DNA of 64,000 nucleotides. Origin: Clostridiales bacterium (GTDB lineage: Bacteria > Bacillota > Clostridia > Peptostreptococcales > Anaerovoracaceae). Below the pieces are notes generated by a model that did no database searches, had not been told where the DNA came from, and was given only the letters and a program-made list of their open reading frames with translations. The translations under genes and the position numbers were made by a program. Positions 1 through 9,434 of the stretch are shown here, in pieces. How positions within the stretch are numbered: position 1 is the first letter of the stretch; the number at the start of each line of letters is the position of its first letter. The stretch covers positions 1 through 64,000 of the forward strand of contig JAAZCE010000039.1 in assembly GCA_012513435.1 (NCBI GenBank), read 5' to 3'.

Positions 1-1080
1 CAGCAGCTTGCCAAGTCATCCGTCAGCAAGTACAAGGCGATGGAGAATATGGTGTGCGCTGACAGCCGAGCCAGAGGATGCTTCATGTTTTATGGTGCAA
101 GCCGCTCCGGCAGATGGGCAGGCCGGGGCATCCAACTGCAGAACCTTCCTCAGAACCACATGGAAGATCTGGAAGAAGCCAGAAACCTCGTCCGTGACGG
201 TAACTTCACCGCCCTGGAGCTTCTCTATGATAATACCCCGCAGGTCCTTTCCGAATTGATCCGGACAGCCTTCGTGCCAAGACCGGGATACAAATACATC
301 GTCAGCGACTTCTCTGCCATCGAGGCACGAGTGCTTTCCTTCCTTGCAGGGGAACAGTGGCGTATGGATGTATTTGCAGAGGGAAAAGACATCTACTGTG
401 CAAGTGCAAGCCAGATGTTTCATGTTCCGGTTGAAAAACACGGCATCAACTCCCATCTTCGCCAGAAGGGGAAAATTGCCGAGTTGGCTCTTGGCTACGG
501 CGGCTCCGTTGGCGCTTTGAAAGCAATGGGGGCTTTGGAGATGGGCTTGCAGGAGGAAGAACTCCAGCCCCTGGTAGATGCATGGCGCTCTTCCAATCCC
601 AATATCACTGCATTCTGGTGGGCGATAGACGCAGCTGTCAAACAGGCTGTGATCTATAAGACCGCCGCTGACACACACGGTTTCCATATCTACTACCAGG
701 GTGGTATGCTCTTTATCGATCTCCCATCCGGCAGACGGCTCTCCTATGTTAAGCCCCGTATGGGTGTGAACCAGTTCGGCTCTGAGAGCGTGACCTATGA
801 AGGGACTACCACTGGAAAATGGGGAAGGATTGAAAGCTACGGACCCAAATTCGTGGAGAACATCGTCCAGGCAGTAAGCCGTGATATCCTGGCTTATGCC
901 ATGCAGACCCTTTCCCACTGCTTTATCTGCGGTCATGTACATGATGAACTGATCATCGAATGCAGCCCCGATGTATCCCTGGATGCTATCTGCGAACAGA
1001 TGGGGAGAACCCCTCCCTGGATCAAGGGACTGCTTCTTAGAGCAGACGGGTATGAATGTGATTTTTATAAGAAAGATTAA
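1..1080 (+). CDS. Family A DNA polymerase, phage/mobile-element type (5' partial, frame open to window start)
   Basis: Open frame from base 1 (QQLAKSSVSKYKAMENMVCADSRARG...); motifs YIVSDFSAIEARVLSFLAGE, LALGYGGSVGALKAMGA and VHDELIIE typical of pol A C-terminal domain. Confidence 0.9.
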   Translation, partial: QQLAKSSVSKYKAMENMVCADSRARGCFMFYGASRSGRWAGRGIQLQNLPQNHMEDLEEARNLVRDGNFTALELLYDNTPQVLSELIRTAFVPRPGYKYIVSDFSAIEARVLSFLAGEQWRMDVFAEGKDIYCASASQMFHVPVEKHGINSHLRQKGKIAELALGYGGSVGALKAMGALEMGLQEEELQPLVDAWRSSNPNITAFWWAIDAAVKQAVIYKTAADTHGFHIYYQGGMLFIDLPSGRRLSYVKPRMGVNQFGSESVTYEGTTTGKWGRIESYGPKFVENIVQAVSRDILAYAMQTLSHCFICGHVHDELIIECSPDVSLDAICEQMGRTPPWIKGLLLRADGYECDFYKKD

Positions 1081-1095
1081 GCCCATAAAACCACG

Positions 1096-1133
1096 AAAAG
1101 GCATCGGTCAGTTTGATTTGACCGATGCCTTTT
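1096..1133. terminator. Rho-independent terminator hairpin
   Basis: AAAAGGCATCGGTCA-N8-TGACCGATGCCTTTT immediately after DNA polymerase stop. Confidence 0.85.
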
Positions 1134-1156
1134 GCTTCGCACACTCTATATTTTAT

Positions 1157-1879
1157 TTACTCTTCATCCGGGATAAATGCATATCCAAAGTGACACTGTC
1201 CATTACTGATTGCTTCTTTCACATTGGTGCCTGTCTGTCTGAACCAAAGCATAGATGCTCGCATTGTATCTTCTTCTTTTAAGTCCACGATATGGAACCA
1301 GATTTTTGCGGTTTCTTCTTCGCCAAATTCTGGAGGGATAATTGCTGCATCACCTGGGCAGGTAGTTTCATCTCTGTTTGAAACAATCTCCTTAATTGTG
1401 GCAGAATACTTGATGTCGTTGTATCCTTCACCAATGGCAAAGTACATTTTTACTGTTTCACCAGAACGAATAGCATCGTTATAAAAATTAACCTTCTTCT
1501 TATTCATTCCAGTAGAGAGGCTCATGGTACTAAACCATGTTTCGCCATGCTCCTCGATACTTCTCATATAGGCTTCCATAGTTTGAGTACCGGTCAAGGG
1601 TTCTCCATCCACATCATGAGAAGTACCCAGTTTCATAAAAACATAATCATTAATTGGCTGTGAATCTTCTTTCTGCATAATAATCTCCTTTACACTCCCC
1701 ACATTTAAAGACTTCTGTAACAGTTCGTTGTATAACTCAGAATCCTTCGCAAGCATATAGATTGTCATCATGTCCGTTAATGCTGTGGACTTTGTAATAC
1801 CCTTTGTTGCAATAAATTCATCAAAAATTTTCTGTGTTCTTTCATCAGCATACAGTGAAACATATCCAGGTCGTGCCAT
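1157..1879 (-). CDS. Conserved hypothetical protein (MARPGYVSLYADERTQ...)
   Basis: 240 aa ORF, ATG preceded by AAAGGAGG; no family recognised with certainty. Confidence 0.7.
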   Translation of the reverse strand: MARPGYVSLYADERTQKIFDEFIATKGITKSTALTDMMTIYMLAKDSELYNELLQKSLNVGSVKEIIMQKEDSQPINDYVFMKLGTSHDVDGEPLTGTQTMEAYMRSIEEHGETWFSTMSLSTGMNKKKVNFYNDAIRSGETVKMYFAIGEGYNDIKYSATIKEIVSNRDETTCPGDAAIIPPEFGEEETAKIWFHIVDLKEEDTMRASMLWFRQTGTNVKEAISNGQCHFGYAFIPDEE

Positions 1880-2025
1880 ACTCGTTCCTCCTTTTCAAAA
1901 TGTACCGCATTGTCTATCGACTTGTTAATAATAAGATACCACACACTTTAATCCATGTCAATGATTTTGTACCGCAAATTCGACGGACTGCACAAGCCGT
2001 GATCTGCTTATGCAGTCCATTGTAA

Positions 2026-2796
2026 TCAGAAGTACATTTTCAGTAACGTCTCCAGTGCTTTTTGTGCTTCTGCACGGTAATACTCGGTATCACCGACCTT
2101 GTTTGCACTAAAGTTCTGCGTGTCAATCTGGTCAAAATCGGAAATCCCCTCCGGCGCTGTACCAAGAACCTGATTGCGGACACGGTTCGCTGCATCGTGC
2201 TTCAGATGCATACGGGTGGCAAACTCTTCTCCCTTGTATCCCATGCCCATGAGGAGCATGGCAAGACAGTGTTTCGGGGACTTGTCCATCATGGCCTCGA
2301 ACTTAGCCACGATTCTCTGCTGAGCTTCAGAGAGATTTTCTTCTTCAATGAGAATCGAATCTGCTGCCGGAACTTCTGCCAGAGTAAGCCCATTCTCGTC
2401 CTGCTGCTCTTCAATGCTGACCTTGGCGATCAGCTTTCTGTCGTACTTGCCTTTGTTAGGACAGTTGATGCAGGATATCCGGTTATCACCGTTCTTCTTC
2501 GGACACTCCTTATATGTACCATCCTGCTGGGGAATCATGCACCGACCCTCTGTAGGTGTCGGAAGCAGCTCTCTCTGCCAGGAATTGAACTGGGCTTTTG
2601 CCACAGTTTCAAACTCCTTCGGCACTGCTTTCAGCACAGCCTTTACCGACTTCCCGGCTTTCGTGATGGTAACAACGCTCTCTTTGTTGGTCACATTGTT
2701 CTTGACATCTTCCTCGTCATAAGGGGTGAATACAAGCACCTCATCAGCCTTCAGCGGTTCTCCGTTGTAGTTTACAGTAACATTCTTCTTTGTCAT
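2026..2796 (-). CDS. Hypothetical mobile-element protein with Cys cluster (CPKKNGDNRISCINCP)
   Basis: ORF continues upstream to 2916 but start at MTKKNVTVNYNGEP (ATG 2796) looks more natural. Confidence 0.65.
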   Translation of the reverse strand: MTKKNVTVNYNGEPLKADEVLVFTPYDEEDVKNNVTNKESVVTITKAGKSVKAVLKAVPKEFETVAKAQFNSWQRELLPTPTEGRCMIPQQDGTYKECPKKNGDNRISCINCPNKGKYDRKLIAKVSIEEQQDENGLTLAEVPAADSILIEEENLSEAQQRIVAKFEAMMDKSPKHCLAMLLMGMGYKGEEFATRMHLKHDAANRVRNQVLGTAPEGISDFDQIDTQNFSANKVGDTEYYRAEAQKALETLLKMYF

Positions 2797-3092
2797 AGTC
2801 TTGTCCTTTCTGACCGAATAAGTCAGAGGGCAAAACAGTGACTGACGTCCTTGGAGATACTGCCCCAGCCGAAAATGAGCGCACTTGACCGGGGGTACTT
2901 CCATCACTGATTGCACTCGACCTCTCGGCCTGCAGAAATTTGTGATGAATGTGTACCCCGCCTTCGGACGTCACTCCGGCGGTATTACATTATTTGTGAG
3001 CATTGAATGCTCAGATGGCAGCACAGTGATCTGTACAACCAGCTCAGAATTCAAGTCTTGTAATTCTGTGTCTATATGATAAAATGAAATGT

Positions 3093-3122
3093 GTCATATT
3101 AGAATATGACTTCCCATATGAC
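3093..3122. promoter_or_regulatory. Putative operator: GTCATAT-TAGA-ATATGAC dyad plus a third ATATGAC
   Basis: Perfect 7-bp arms at 3093-3110 and an extra half-site at 3116-3122, just upstream of the ORF at 3146. Confidence 0.4.
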
Positions 3123-3145
3123 ATACCAGAAAAGGAGGCAATATA

Positions 3146-4348
3146 ATGATTACAAATCCTGGTTTTTCTTTTAGTGGTATTTCTGGAACCCATAAAATTG
3201 TTCCAGTTAATGAAACGGACCTCCCCTCTTGGGGTGAAAACTATTGCGAGTGCATTGTCTGCACATATGACGGCGAATTGGTGAAGGTCTACGATAACGG
3301 TCCTGGATTTAGTTATCTGGATAAATCCGTTGCAATGGAATTTGCTGCAATAGATATCACTGACCGCAATGCTATTCTCCAATTCTGCAATCGATATGGA
3401 ATGCCAGGTTCTATGCGTCAATTTGGAAACTTTCGTAATGACTACTTGTTTTTCAAGGACGATAAAGACTCTTTTTCAAAAGTAATCCCTCTTGCCAATC
3501 GTCAGGAACGAGTTTGGTTGTACACTGTACAAAGAGATATTCTCCAAATGCAAATGACAATTGAACTGAATCAATCAATCCAGGACAGAAACCTTCAGAG
3601 AATCATTGAGATTCTTCTATATTTCTGCTTTGACTTACATGGTCTTGATTTTGAAGGATCGCAACGCCATACAGAAACCTTTCAGTTCAACCACTATTTC
3701 TATCGATACGCTGAAGAGAATGGCTTTACATTGCATACTCGCCTTGCGGGTCTTTCAATCCATGATCTGATTACTGGTTTTCTTAAAGATATCGAAAACG
3801 ACTATCACGAAACGGAAATGTATCATTCCTATGGATTTCCTCGAAAAGAGAAATATGTTCAGTTCTATTTTTCGACTTGGCAGCATCTATATGATTTATT
3901 CTCTTTTGTTACTGAAAAAGAGAAGGTGTTGGACATCACTCCATTTGGAGAAGTAATTATGTCAGATTCACTTTCAAACTATATAAGTACATTCTCCGAA
4001 AAGGATGCTGATGGTGTGTTAATGTGCGCCAAAGCAGTGTTTTCCGATATTTTTAAGGAGCATCTCCATGCTGTCTATCCTGAAATGGTGTTCAGCAAAA
4101 ATGGTGATCCTGAATCTTCATGGCGAATACCATCTTTACTTGATGCGATGTATCTCGAACTCTTCTTCCGTTTTTCTCCGAATTCGAGCGTTAGAAAATG
4201 TCAAAATCCAGACTGCCCGAATTACTACACACGAACCAGTAGTAGACCAAAGAAGATATATTGCAGCGAATCTTGTGCGCTGCTTATGGCAAAACGCATG
4301 GAACGTGATAGAAAACGGAAAGCCAAGAACAAAGAATCAAAATTGTAA
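3146..4348 (+). CDS. Hypothetical protein with C-terminal CGNR-like zinc finger (CQNPDCPNYYTRTSSRPKKIYCSESC)
   Basis: 400 aa ORF with RBS AAAGGAGG; CX4CX~17CX3C pattern at C-terminus. Confidence 0.7.
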   Translation: MITNPGFSFSGISGTHKIVPVNETDLPSWGENYCECIVCTYDGELVKVYDNGPGFSYLDKSVAMEFAAIDITDRNAILQFCNRYGMPGSMRQFGNFRNDYLFFKDDKDSFSKVIPLANRQERVWLYTVQRDILQMQMTIELNQSIQDRNLQRIIEILLYFCFDLHGLDFEGSQRHTETFQFNHYFYRYAEENGFTLHTRLAGLSIHDLITGFLKDIENDYHETEMYHSYGFPRKEKYVQFYFSTWQHLYDLFSFVTEKEKVLDITPFGEVIMSDSLSNYISTFSEKDADGVLMCAKAVFSDIFKEHLHAVYPEMVFSKNGDPESSWRIPSLLDAMYLELFFRFSPNSSVRKCQNPDCPNYYTRTSSRPKKIYCSESCALLMAKRMERDRKRKAKNKESKL

Positions 4349-4464
4349 ATCCGACATTTTTCCTCCTTTTTCCTTGTATCCAGTTTACTTGCTGTGCTAT
4401 GATATATTCAAATGGAGCATACTTATCTGTTTTACGCATTTATCATTCTCAGGAGGAATAATTT

Positions 4465-5103
4465 ATGAATATAGAGAATTATGAAATGCTCATCACGAAT
4501 ATTGAAATGCTGATGCGCAAGCAGGGGATAAACCAGGCACGACTTATTGAAGCAACCGGGATTTCTCAACCGCAAATGAGCAAAGGACTTAATCGCACCA
4601 ATAAAGGACAGCTGACCTTTGAACAGATCTGGAAAATAGCTGATTACTTCAAAGTGTCCATTGATTTCCTTGTTGGAAGAAAACCTGATGTTGCAGAAAC
4701 AGATCCTATTCCCGCTGCATCTGTATGCCGACAGCTAATGCAGCTTGTTGAGAGTGACATGGTCAGCTATAGAGAAATCGAAGTCGAAGAAGATATGTAT
4801 ACGGAGGAATACTCTCCCGACCCAGGCGATTACCCATATAAATGGAGCAAAGGAAAAAACAAGTACACAGCTTTTTATTTTTCAAACTACATAAACCCGG
4901 ATACTACGGGTCTTCCAGAACCGATGCTTGATGAGTTACAGTACGACTTTGGGACAAGCGGCAACACCAACAGTACCAATGAAGAGATCAACAGTTTCAT
5001 TGCTTACTTTTTTAAGCTCTTTGACCTTCTCAAAAAGAATGACCTTCCAAGAGATATTTTTGATACCGCAATCTCTGACCGACTAAAATCTATGGGAAAA
5101 TAA
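4465..5103 (+). CDS. XRE-family HTH transcriptional regulator
   Basis: N-terminal HTH: LMRKQGINQARLIEATGISQPQMSKGLNRTNKGQLTFEQIWKIADYFKVSIDFLVGRK. Confidence 0.8.
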   Translation: MNIENYEMLITNIEMLMRKQGINQARLIEATGISQPQMSKGLNRTNKGQLTFEQIWKIADYFKVSIDFLVGRKPDVAETDPIPAASVCRQLMQLVESDMVSYREIEVEEDMYTEEYSPDPGDYPYKWSKGKNKYTAFYFSNYINPDTTGLPEPMLDELQYDFGTSGNTNSTNEEINSFIAYFFKLFDLLKKNDLPRDIFDTAISDRLKSMGK

Positions 5104-5106
5104 ATA

Positions 5107-5171
5107 AAAGCCGAGGTAGAAGTCAGCGGATAACCAATTTGGTTATTGCTTAACATCTACCCCGGCTTTGA
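5107..5171. terminator. Terminator-like nested hairpin
   Basis: AAAGCCGAGGTAGA ... TCTACCCCGGCTTT with internal TAACCAATTTGGTTA palindrome. Confidence 0.65.
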
Positions 5172-5251
5172 TACTTTGTGATCGGCACGTTCAGGTAAAT
5201 ACTGTATTTATCTTATCGGACTGCACACCTTCGGCAGCCACGTCTTTTTCT

Positions 5252-5455
5252 TTAGAAATTCAAACTGTACTGTGGAAGTTCCCTTGTATAGAACTCCTTA
5301 TTCAGTTCTTCCAAGGTCGTATAACCCACAATTTCCTCACCCTTAAATGTGGCCAAGGCTTTCTTTCCATTTATAACTGAAAGTTTGCCCTGTACCATTT
5401 TTTGACCGTGGGCGGTATACAGACGGTCTGCATTCTTCTCTTTCTTTTTTTCCAT
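5252..5455 (-). CDS. Small hypothetical protein (67 aa)
   Basis: MEKKKEKNADRLYTAHGQKMVQGKLSVINGKKALATFKG... Confidence 0.5.
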   Translation of the reverse strand: MEKKKEKNADRLYTAHGQKMVQGKLSVINGKKALATFKGEEIVGYTTLEELNKEFYTRELPQYSLNF

Positions 5456-5471
5456 TCATTGTCCTCCATAC

Positions 5472-6599
5472 CTAAAATGGGAATTCATTTCCATTATTAT
5501 CATCTTCCAAATCATCCTTCATAAAAGAATCTATTGCATACATAACAGCCTTGTTAAGTTTAGGATGCTGCATCCGCTCTTTCACAATGGAAAACAGCGT
5601 ATCCACCAATGGAGCAATCGGTGTCTCGTCCTTACTGCACACCAGAAACTGACAGCCAACCTGCGGCGTATATGTCCATATTTCTTTGGCATATGCTCCT
5701 GCATCATTTAATTTATGAACGCTCTTCTCGATGTCCATGAGATAAAGGGTTGTCCCATTTTTCATTCTAAGGTTATAACAATTCCCACATATAAAAGTCT
5801 TGGGACCAAAACTGCGTGAAGTGAATACAACCCTGGTCACTTCATCCGGATATTCGCACTCCCCCTCCTCGTAGAAAGTTTCCAAACTGAATAGAGGATG
5901 ATCCACATAGCCATTCATATCAGTCTCAAGCCTATTAAGATAATCTGCACTTTCGATATTCCAGTCCAGCTTGTCAGCAATAGTATCTGCCTTCAGCTTA
6001 TCAAAGAAGTTCACAATATATTGTTCTGTTGGAGTCAGCCCTGTAAGGTTAACAGAAACCAAAGTGTCCAGACTGACTTTGAGAAGCTTCGCGGCGGTAA
6101 CAATGAATTCCATGCTTGGCTCAGATTTATTCCCTTCCTTCTCCAAACGAGACATATATCCAAGACGAATACCCGCTTCTTTTTCAATCTGTCCAATCTT
6201 TACATCTGGATTCTGCCGAAGCAATTCTCGGATATTGGAGAAGCAAAGCGATTTATTGAAATTCTTTGTTGAAGGCTGCAATTCTTCCAACTGTGTCAGC
6301 AAATGCGCCCAGGCATTTCTCTCTTTTACAAGTGCCTTATACTTGCTACGGATTTCTTCAACTGAACCATACTGTTCTACAATCTTGGCAGTGGTTTCCT
6401 CATCGGCGATGTCCAAACGTTCATCCGCATCCTGAAGATCGGCCAATTCGCTGTTCAGTTCATCAAGGTGTCTATTCACTATATCCATCTTATCAAGGAT
6501 TTCATCCTGCTGACACATTCCTTCTTTTGCCATGAGAATAAACCCCTGGACTACCTGTTTCTCATCGATGTCGCTCATTTTTGTTTCGCTCAATTTCAT
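5472..6599 (-). CDS. XRE-family HTH regulator with N-terminal coiled-coil region
   Basis: HTH (KIGQIEKEAGIRLGYMSRLEKEGNKSEPSMEFIVTAAKLLKVSLDTL); ATG at 6599 with upstream GGAG. Confidence 0.75.
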   Translation of the reverse strand: MKLSETKMSDIDEKQVVQGFILMAKEGMCQQDEILDKMDIVNRHLDELNSELADLQDADERLDIADEETTAKIVEQYGSVEEIRSKYKALVKERNAWAHLLTQLEELQPSTKNFNKSLCFSNIRELLRQNPDVKIGQIEKEAGIRLGYMSRLEKEGNKSEPSMEFIVTAAKLLKVSLDTLVSVNLTGLTPTEQYIVNFFDKLKADTIADKLDWNIESADYLNRLETDMNGYVDHPLFSLETFYEEGECEYPDEVTRVVFTSRSFGPKTFICGNCYNLRMKNGTTLYLMDIEKSVHKLNDAGAYAKEIWTYTPQVGCQFLVCSKDETPIAPLVDTLFSIVKERMQHPKLNKAVMYAIDSFMKDDLEDDNNGNEFPF

Positions 6600-6632
6600 A
6601 GAGTTAGTCTCCTTTCGCATCTATGTGCAATC

Positions 6633-6671
6633 ATTATATCATATTTGCACTATTTGCCAATAGGTGCGAAT
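6633..6671 (-). promoter_or_regulatory. Promoter of the XRE gene (TTGGCA-16-TATAAT) with TTGCAC/TCGCAC half-sites
   Basis: Minus strand: -35 at 6655-6660, -10 at 6633-6638; dyad ATTTGCAC (6643-6650)/GTGCGAAT (6664-6671). Confidence 0.5.
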
Positions 6672-6700
6672 AATTTATTTTATTTGTTCTATTTTGCAAT

Positions 6701-7951
6701 TCAGTAATTCATTTTACCAGGCATGATAATCTTCTCACGGTTATCGCATGGAATCTTCAAATCTCCCAGCAGACAAGCCTGGAACACTGCTCTCTTACCG
6801 AACCTACGCCGGATTTCCTCTATGCAGTCATCCAGTTTCTCTGCTTTCTCTACATGGCGCATATCCGTGAAAAGATCAATCTGTTCCGGCGTTCCCTGGG
6901 GGATAAGATTGATGGCTCTTACAGTCACCGCACGGACAGGAGTAGACCAGCGATAATTTGCCAAGAAGATGGCGTGAGCCTTTTTGGCAATCATCATCGG
7001 ACTTTGGGTTGATAGGCTCAGAGGAGCCTGATACTGTCGGTACCCCAGGTCGTTGCTGCGGATGCTGATCTGAACGCCAGTGGCTTTGAGTTTATGAAGC
7101 CGAAGGCGATGCCCAACATCCTGAGACAATTCCAACATCACCTTCCAGACTTCTTCATCATCCAGAAGGTCAGCCACGCAGGTGATACCATGCCCCACTG
7201 ATTTGATTGGGGAAACAAAGTCCTTGTGCATGACGGGTGTATCGTCCATACCAGCAGCATATCGCCACAGTTGGAGTCCGTTTACCCCCAGGAGCCTTTT
7301 AAGAAAGTCTGGATCGGTGGCTGCAATGTCACCAATGGTGTGGATGCCATAGCTGTTGAACTTAGCGGCGGTTGCCCTTCCTACGAATAAGAGGTCAGAA
7401 GCAGGCAAATGCCACACCTTCTCCTGAAAGCTGGCCTTTGGAATCTCGGTCACGGCATCCGGCTTTTTCATATCACTGCCCAACTTGGCGAAAATCTTAT
7501 TATAGGAAACGCCAATGGAAACGGTCAGCCCCAATTCTTCTTTGATCTCCTGCCGAATACTCTCGGCGATCTTCATACCGTCACCACATACGCTGCGGCT
7601 CCCAGTAACGTCAAGCCAGCATTCGTCCATGCCGTATGGCTCAACCTGGTCTGTGTATCTCTGGTAAATGTTGCGGGCCAGTTCAGAATACTTGAGGTAC
7701 TGGTCGTACTGGGGTTTTACCATGAGCAAACCAGGACAAAGCTGTCTGGCTTCCCAGTTGACCATGCCCGTTTTTACTCCCGCTCTCTTTGCGAGTTCTG
7801 ATTTCGCCAAGACAATACCATGTCGATTCTCTGTACTGCCGCAAACAGCCACAGCTTTCCCACGCAGGGATGGATCGAGCATCATCTCAACAGATGCATA
7901 AAAACAATTCATGTCACTATGTAATATGGTTCTTTCACCCAACTTCATCAC
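6701..7951 (-). CDS. Y-family DNA polymerase (DinB/UmuC-like)
   Basis: ILHSDMNCFYASVEMMLDPSLRGKAVAV, YGMDECWLDVTGS, TVSIGVSYNKIFAKLGSDMKKPDA; exact start (7951/7948 or the TTG downstream) uncertain. Confidence 0.93.
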   Translation of the reverse strand: MMKLGERTILHSDMNCFYASVEMMLDPSLRGKAVAVCGSTENRHGIVLAKSELAKRAGVKTGMVNWEARQLCPGLLMVKPQYDQYLKYSELARNIYQRYTDQVEPYGMDECWLDVTGSRSVCGDGMKIAESIRQEIKEELGLTVSIGVSYNKIFAKLGSDMKKPDAVTEIPKASFQEKVWHLPASDLLFVGRATAAKFNSYGIHTIGDIAATDPDFLKRLLGVNGLQLWRYAAGMDDTPVMHKDFVSPIKSVGHGITCVADLLDDEEVWKVMLELSQDVGHRLRLHKLKATGVQISIRSNDLGYRQYQAPLSLSTQSPMMIAKKAHAIFLANYRWSTPVRAVTVRAINLIPQGTPEQIDLFTDMRHVEKAEKLDDCIEEIRRRFGKRAVFQACLLGDLKIPCDNREKIIMPGKMNY

Positions 7952-8092
7952 CTTCCTTAAGAAACTTCAACATTTCCTGTTGACAAGATGAAGTTGCGGC
8001 GATATAATCAAATTACAACTTCATCAAACTTCACTCGTATAATAGCACCGAGATGTAGTTTCGTCAATGGTTTAGATGAAGTTGATGAAGTT
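7941..8092. promoter_or_regulatory. Divergent promoter/operator region between PolY and ImmR-like repressor
   Basis: + strand TTGACA (7980-7985)-17-TATAAT (8003-8008); - strand TTGACG (8062-8067)-17-TATTAT (8039-8044); repeated GATGAAGTT(G)/(C)AACTTCATC at 7941, 7987, 8016, 8075 and 8084. Confidence 0.8.
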
Positions 8093-8124
8093 ACAAAACA
8101 AAATTTTAGAAAGGAAGGGCTACC

Positions 8125-8550
8125 ATGACATTTTCCGACAAAATCAAAGTATCAAGGGAACTCTGTAATTTAACCCAACAGCAGCTCGCTGATAAGGTTG
8201 GCGTATCTAAGCGTACAATCGCCGCCTATGAAACTACCGATGCAAAAGCACGGTCTTCTACTATGAGGAAATTGGCGGTAGCGCTAAATGTTTCATACGA
8301 CTACCTTGCTAATGATGACGTGACCGATCCAAAGCAGGGAATCGAAAAGACGAGCCATATCGAACTGGCAAGAAGCCAATATGGAACAAAGGCTGCGAAT
8401 GAAGTGGACGAACTGTTAGAGCGCAATGCTGCCCTCTTTGCTGGTGGTGAATTAAGCGAGGAAGCAAAGGATGCTTTCTTCACCGCCGTTACCAGAGCAT
8501 ATCTGGAATGCAAAGAGCAAGCTAAAAAAACCTACGGTCGCAAGAAATAA
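8125..8550 (+). CDS. XRE-family repressor, ImmR-like
   Basis: HTH: LTQQQLADKVGVSKRTIAAYETTDAKARSSTMRKLAVALNVSYDYL; followed directly by ImmA-like gene. Confidence 0.85.
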   Translation: MTFSDKIKVSRELCNLTQQQLADKVGVSKRTIAAYETTDAKARSSTMRKLAVALNVSYDYLANDDVTDPKQGIEKTSHIELARSQYGTKAANEVDELLERNAALFAGGELSEEAKDAFFTAVTRAYLECKEQAKKTYGRKK

Positions 8551-8623
8551 GTCCCTTTTATTGTACAGCTAATTTTGTAGAATTATAAAATAGGATTAGT
8601 ATATACAGAAAAGAGGGATCTGA

Positions 8624-9175
8624 ATGAGCGTGGATTATATCTGCCGTGAAGTCAAACGGCTGAAAAAGAAATACCATGAATCAGACCCGTTCAAGCTGTG
8701 CGATGCTATGGGTATCATACTTCTGGATGCGCCAATGGGTAACTACCAGGGAGCCTGCAAAGGATTTTTCCTGACGCAGAGCCGGAAACGCTCCATCACA
8801 ATCAACAGTGATCTCCCAGAAGAACTTCAGCGTATTATTGTCACACACGAACTGGGTCACGCTGTACTCCATGCCAAAGCCGCCGGGGTGAATGCCTTCC
8901 ACGACTTTGAACTGTTCGACAGCGCCTCTATCATGGAATATGAAGCTAATATTTTTGCAGCCGATTTTCTCATGGACGATGACGATGTCCTGGAAAAACT
9001 CAACGAGGACATCTCCTTTTTTGGTGCGGCCGCACTCTTACGAGTTCCACCAGAACTACTGGATTTCAAATTCCGTCTTATGAAACGGAATGGATATAAA
9101 ATGATCGATCCTCCCTTGATGGCAAACAGCAACTTCCTCAAGAATGTAGAAACGGAGGTACATAATGAATATTAA
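8624..9175 (+). CDS. ImmA/IrrE family metallo-endopeptidase
   Basis: VTHELGHAVLH zinc motif followed by EYEANIFAADFLM. Confidence 0.92.
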   Translation: MSVDYICREVKRLKKKYHESDPFKLCDAMGIILLDAPMGNYQGACKGFFLTQSRKRSITINSDLPEELQRIIVTHELGHAVLHAKAAGVNAFHDFELFDSASIMEYEANIFAADFLMDDDDVLEKLNEDISFFGAAALLRVPPELLDFKFRLMKRNGYKMIDPPLMANSNFLKNVETEVHNEY

Positions 9176-9434
9176 AGTTTATGTCGATGTGACCGCCCGG
9201 TTCAACAGCGAGGGCGTTCTGATTCCTCTCAGCCTAACCTGGGAGGATGGTGAAGAATTTGAAATTGACCGTGTTACCGACATCCGGCAGGCAGCCGCAA
9301 TGAAGGCTGGCGGTCAGGGTGATCGATACACGATATGGGTCAGAGGAAAACAAAGCTACCTCTTCTTTGAACGGAACCACTCTCTCACCGGGAACAACCT
9401 GGGGCGTTGGTTCGTAGAGAGGAGAACCGCATGA
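9165..9434 (+). CDS. Small conserved hypothetical protein
   Basis: 89 aa ORF overlapping the ImmA stop, translationally coupled. Confidence 0.65.
   Translation: MNIKVYVDVTARFNSEGVLIPLSLTWEDGEEFEIDRVTDIRQAAAMKAGGQGDRYTIWVRGKQSYLFFERNHSLTGNNLGRWFVERRTA

Noticed and set aside
16-1104. 362 aa minus-strand ORF opposite the DNA polymerase
   Set aside because: Antisense shadow of a clearly coding gene; no recognisable motifs.
2062-2841. 259 aa plus-strand ORF opposite 2026-2796
   Set aside because: Antisense to the better-supported minus-strand gene with RBS; Cys/Leu/His-rich composition typical of shadow ORFs.
2842-2973. Other GACGTC sites (e.g. 2842, 2968, 17690, 55540) as special signals
   Set aside because: Isolated occurrences are expected by chance; only the pair in the RM promoter has a positional argument.
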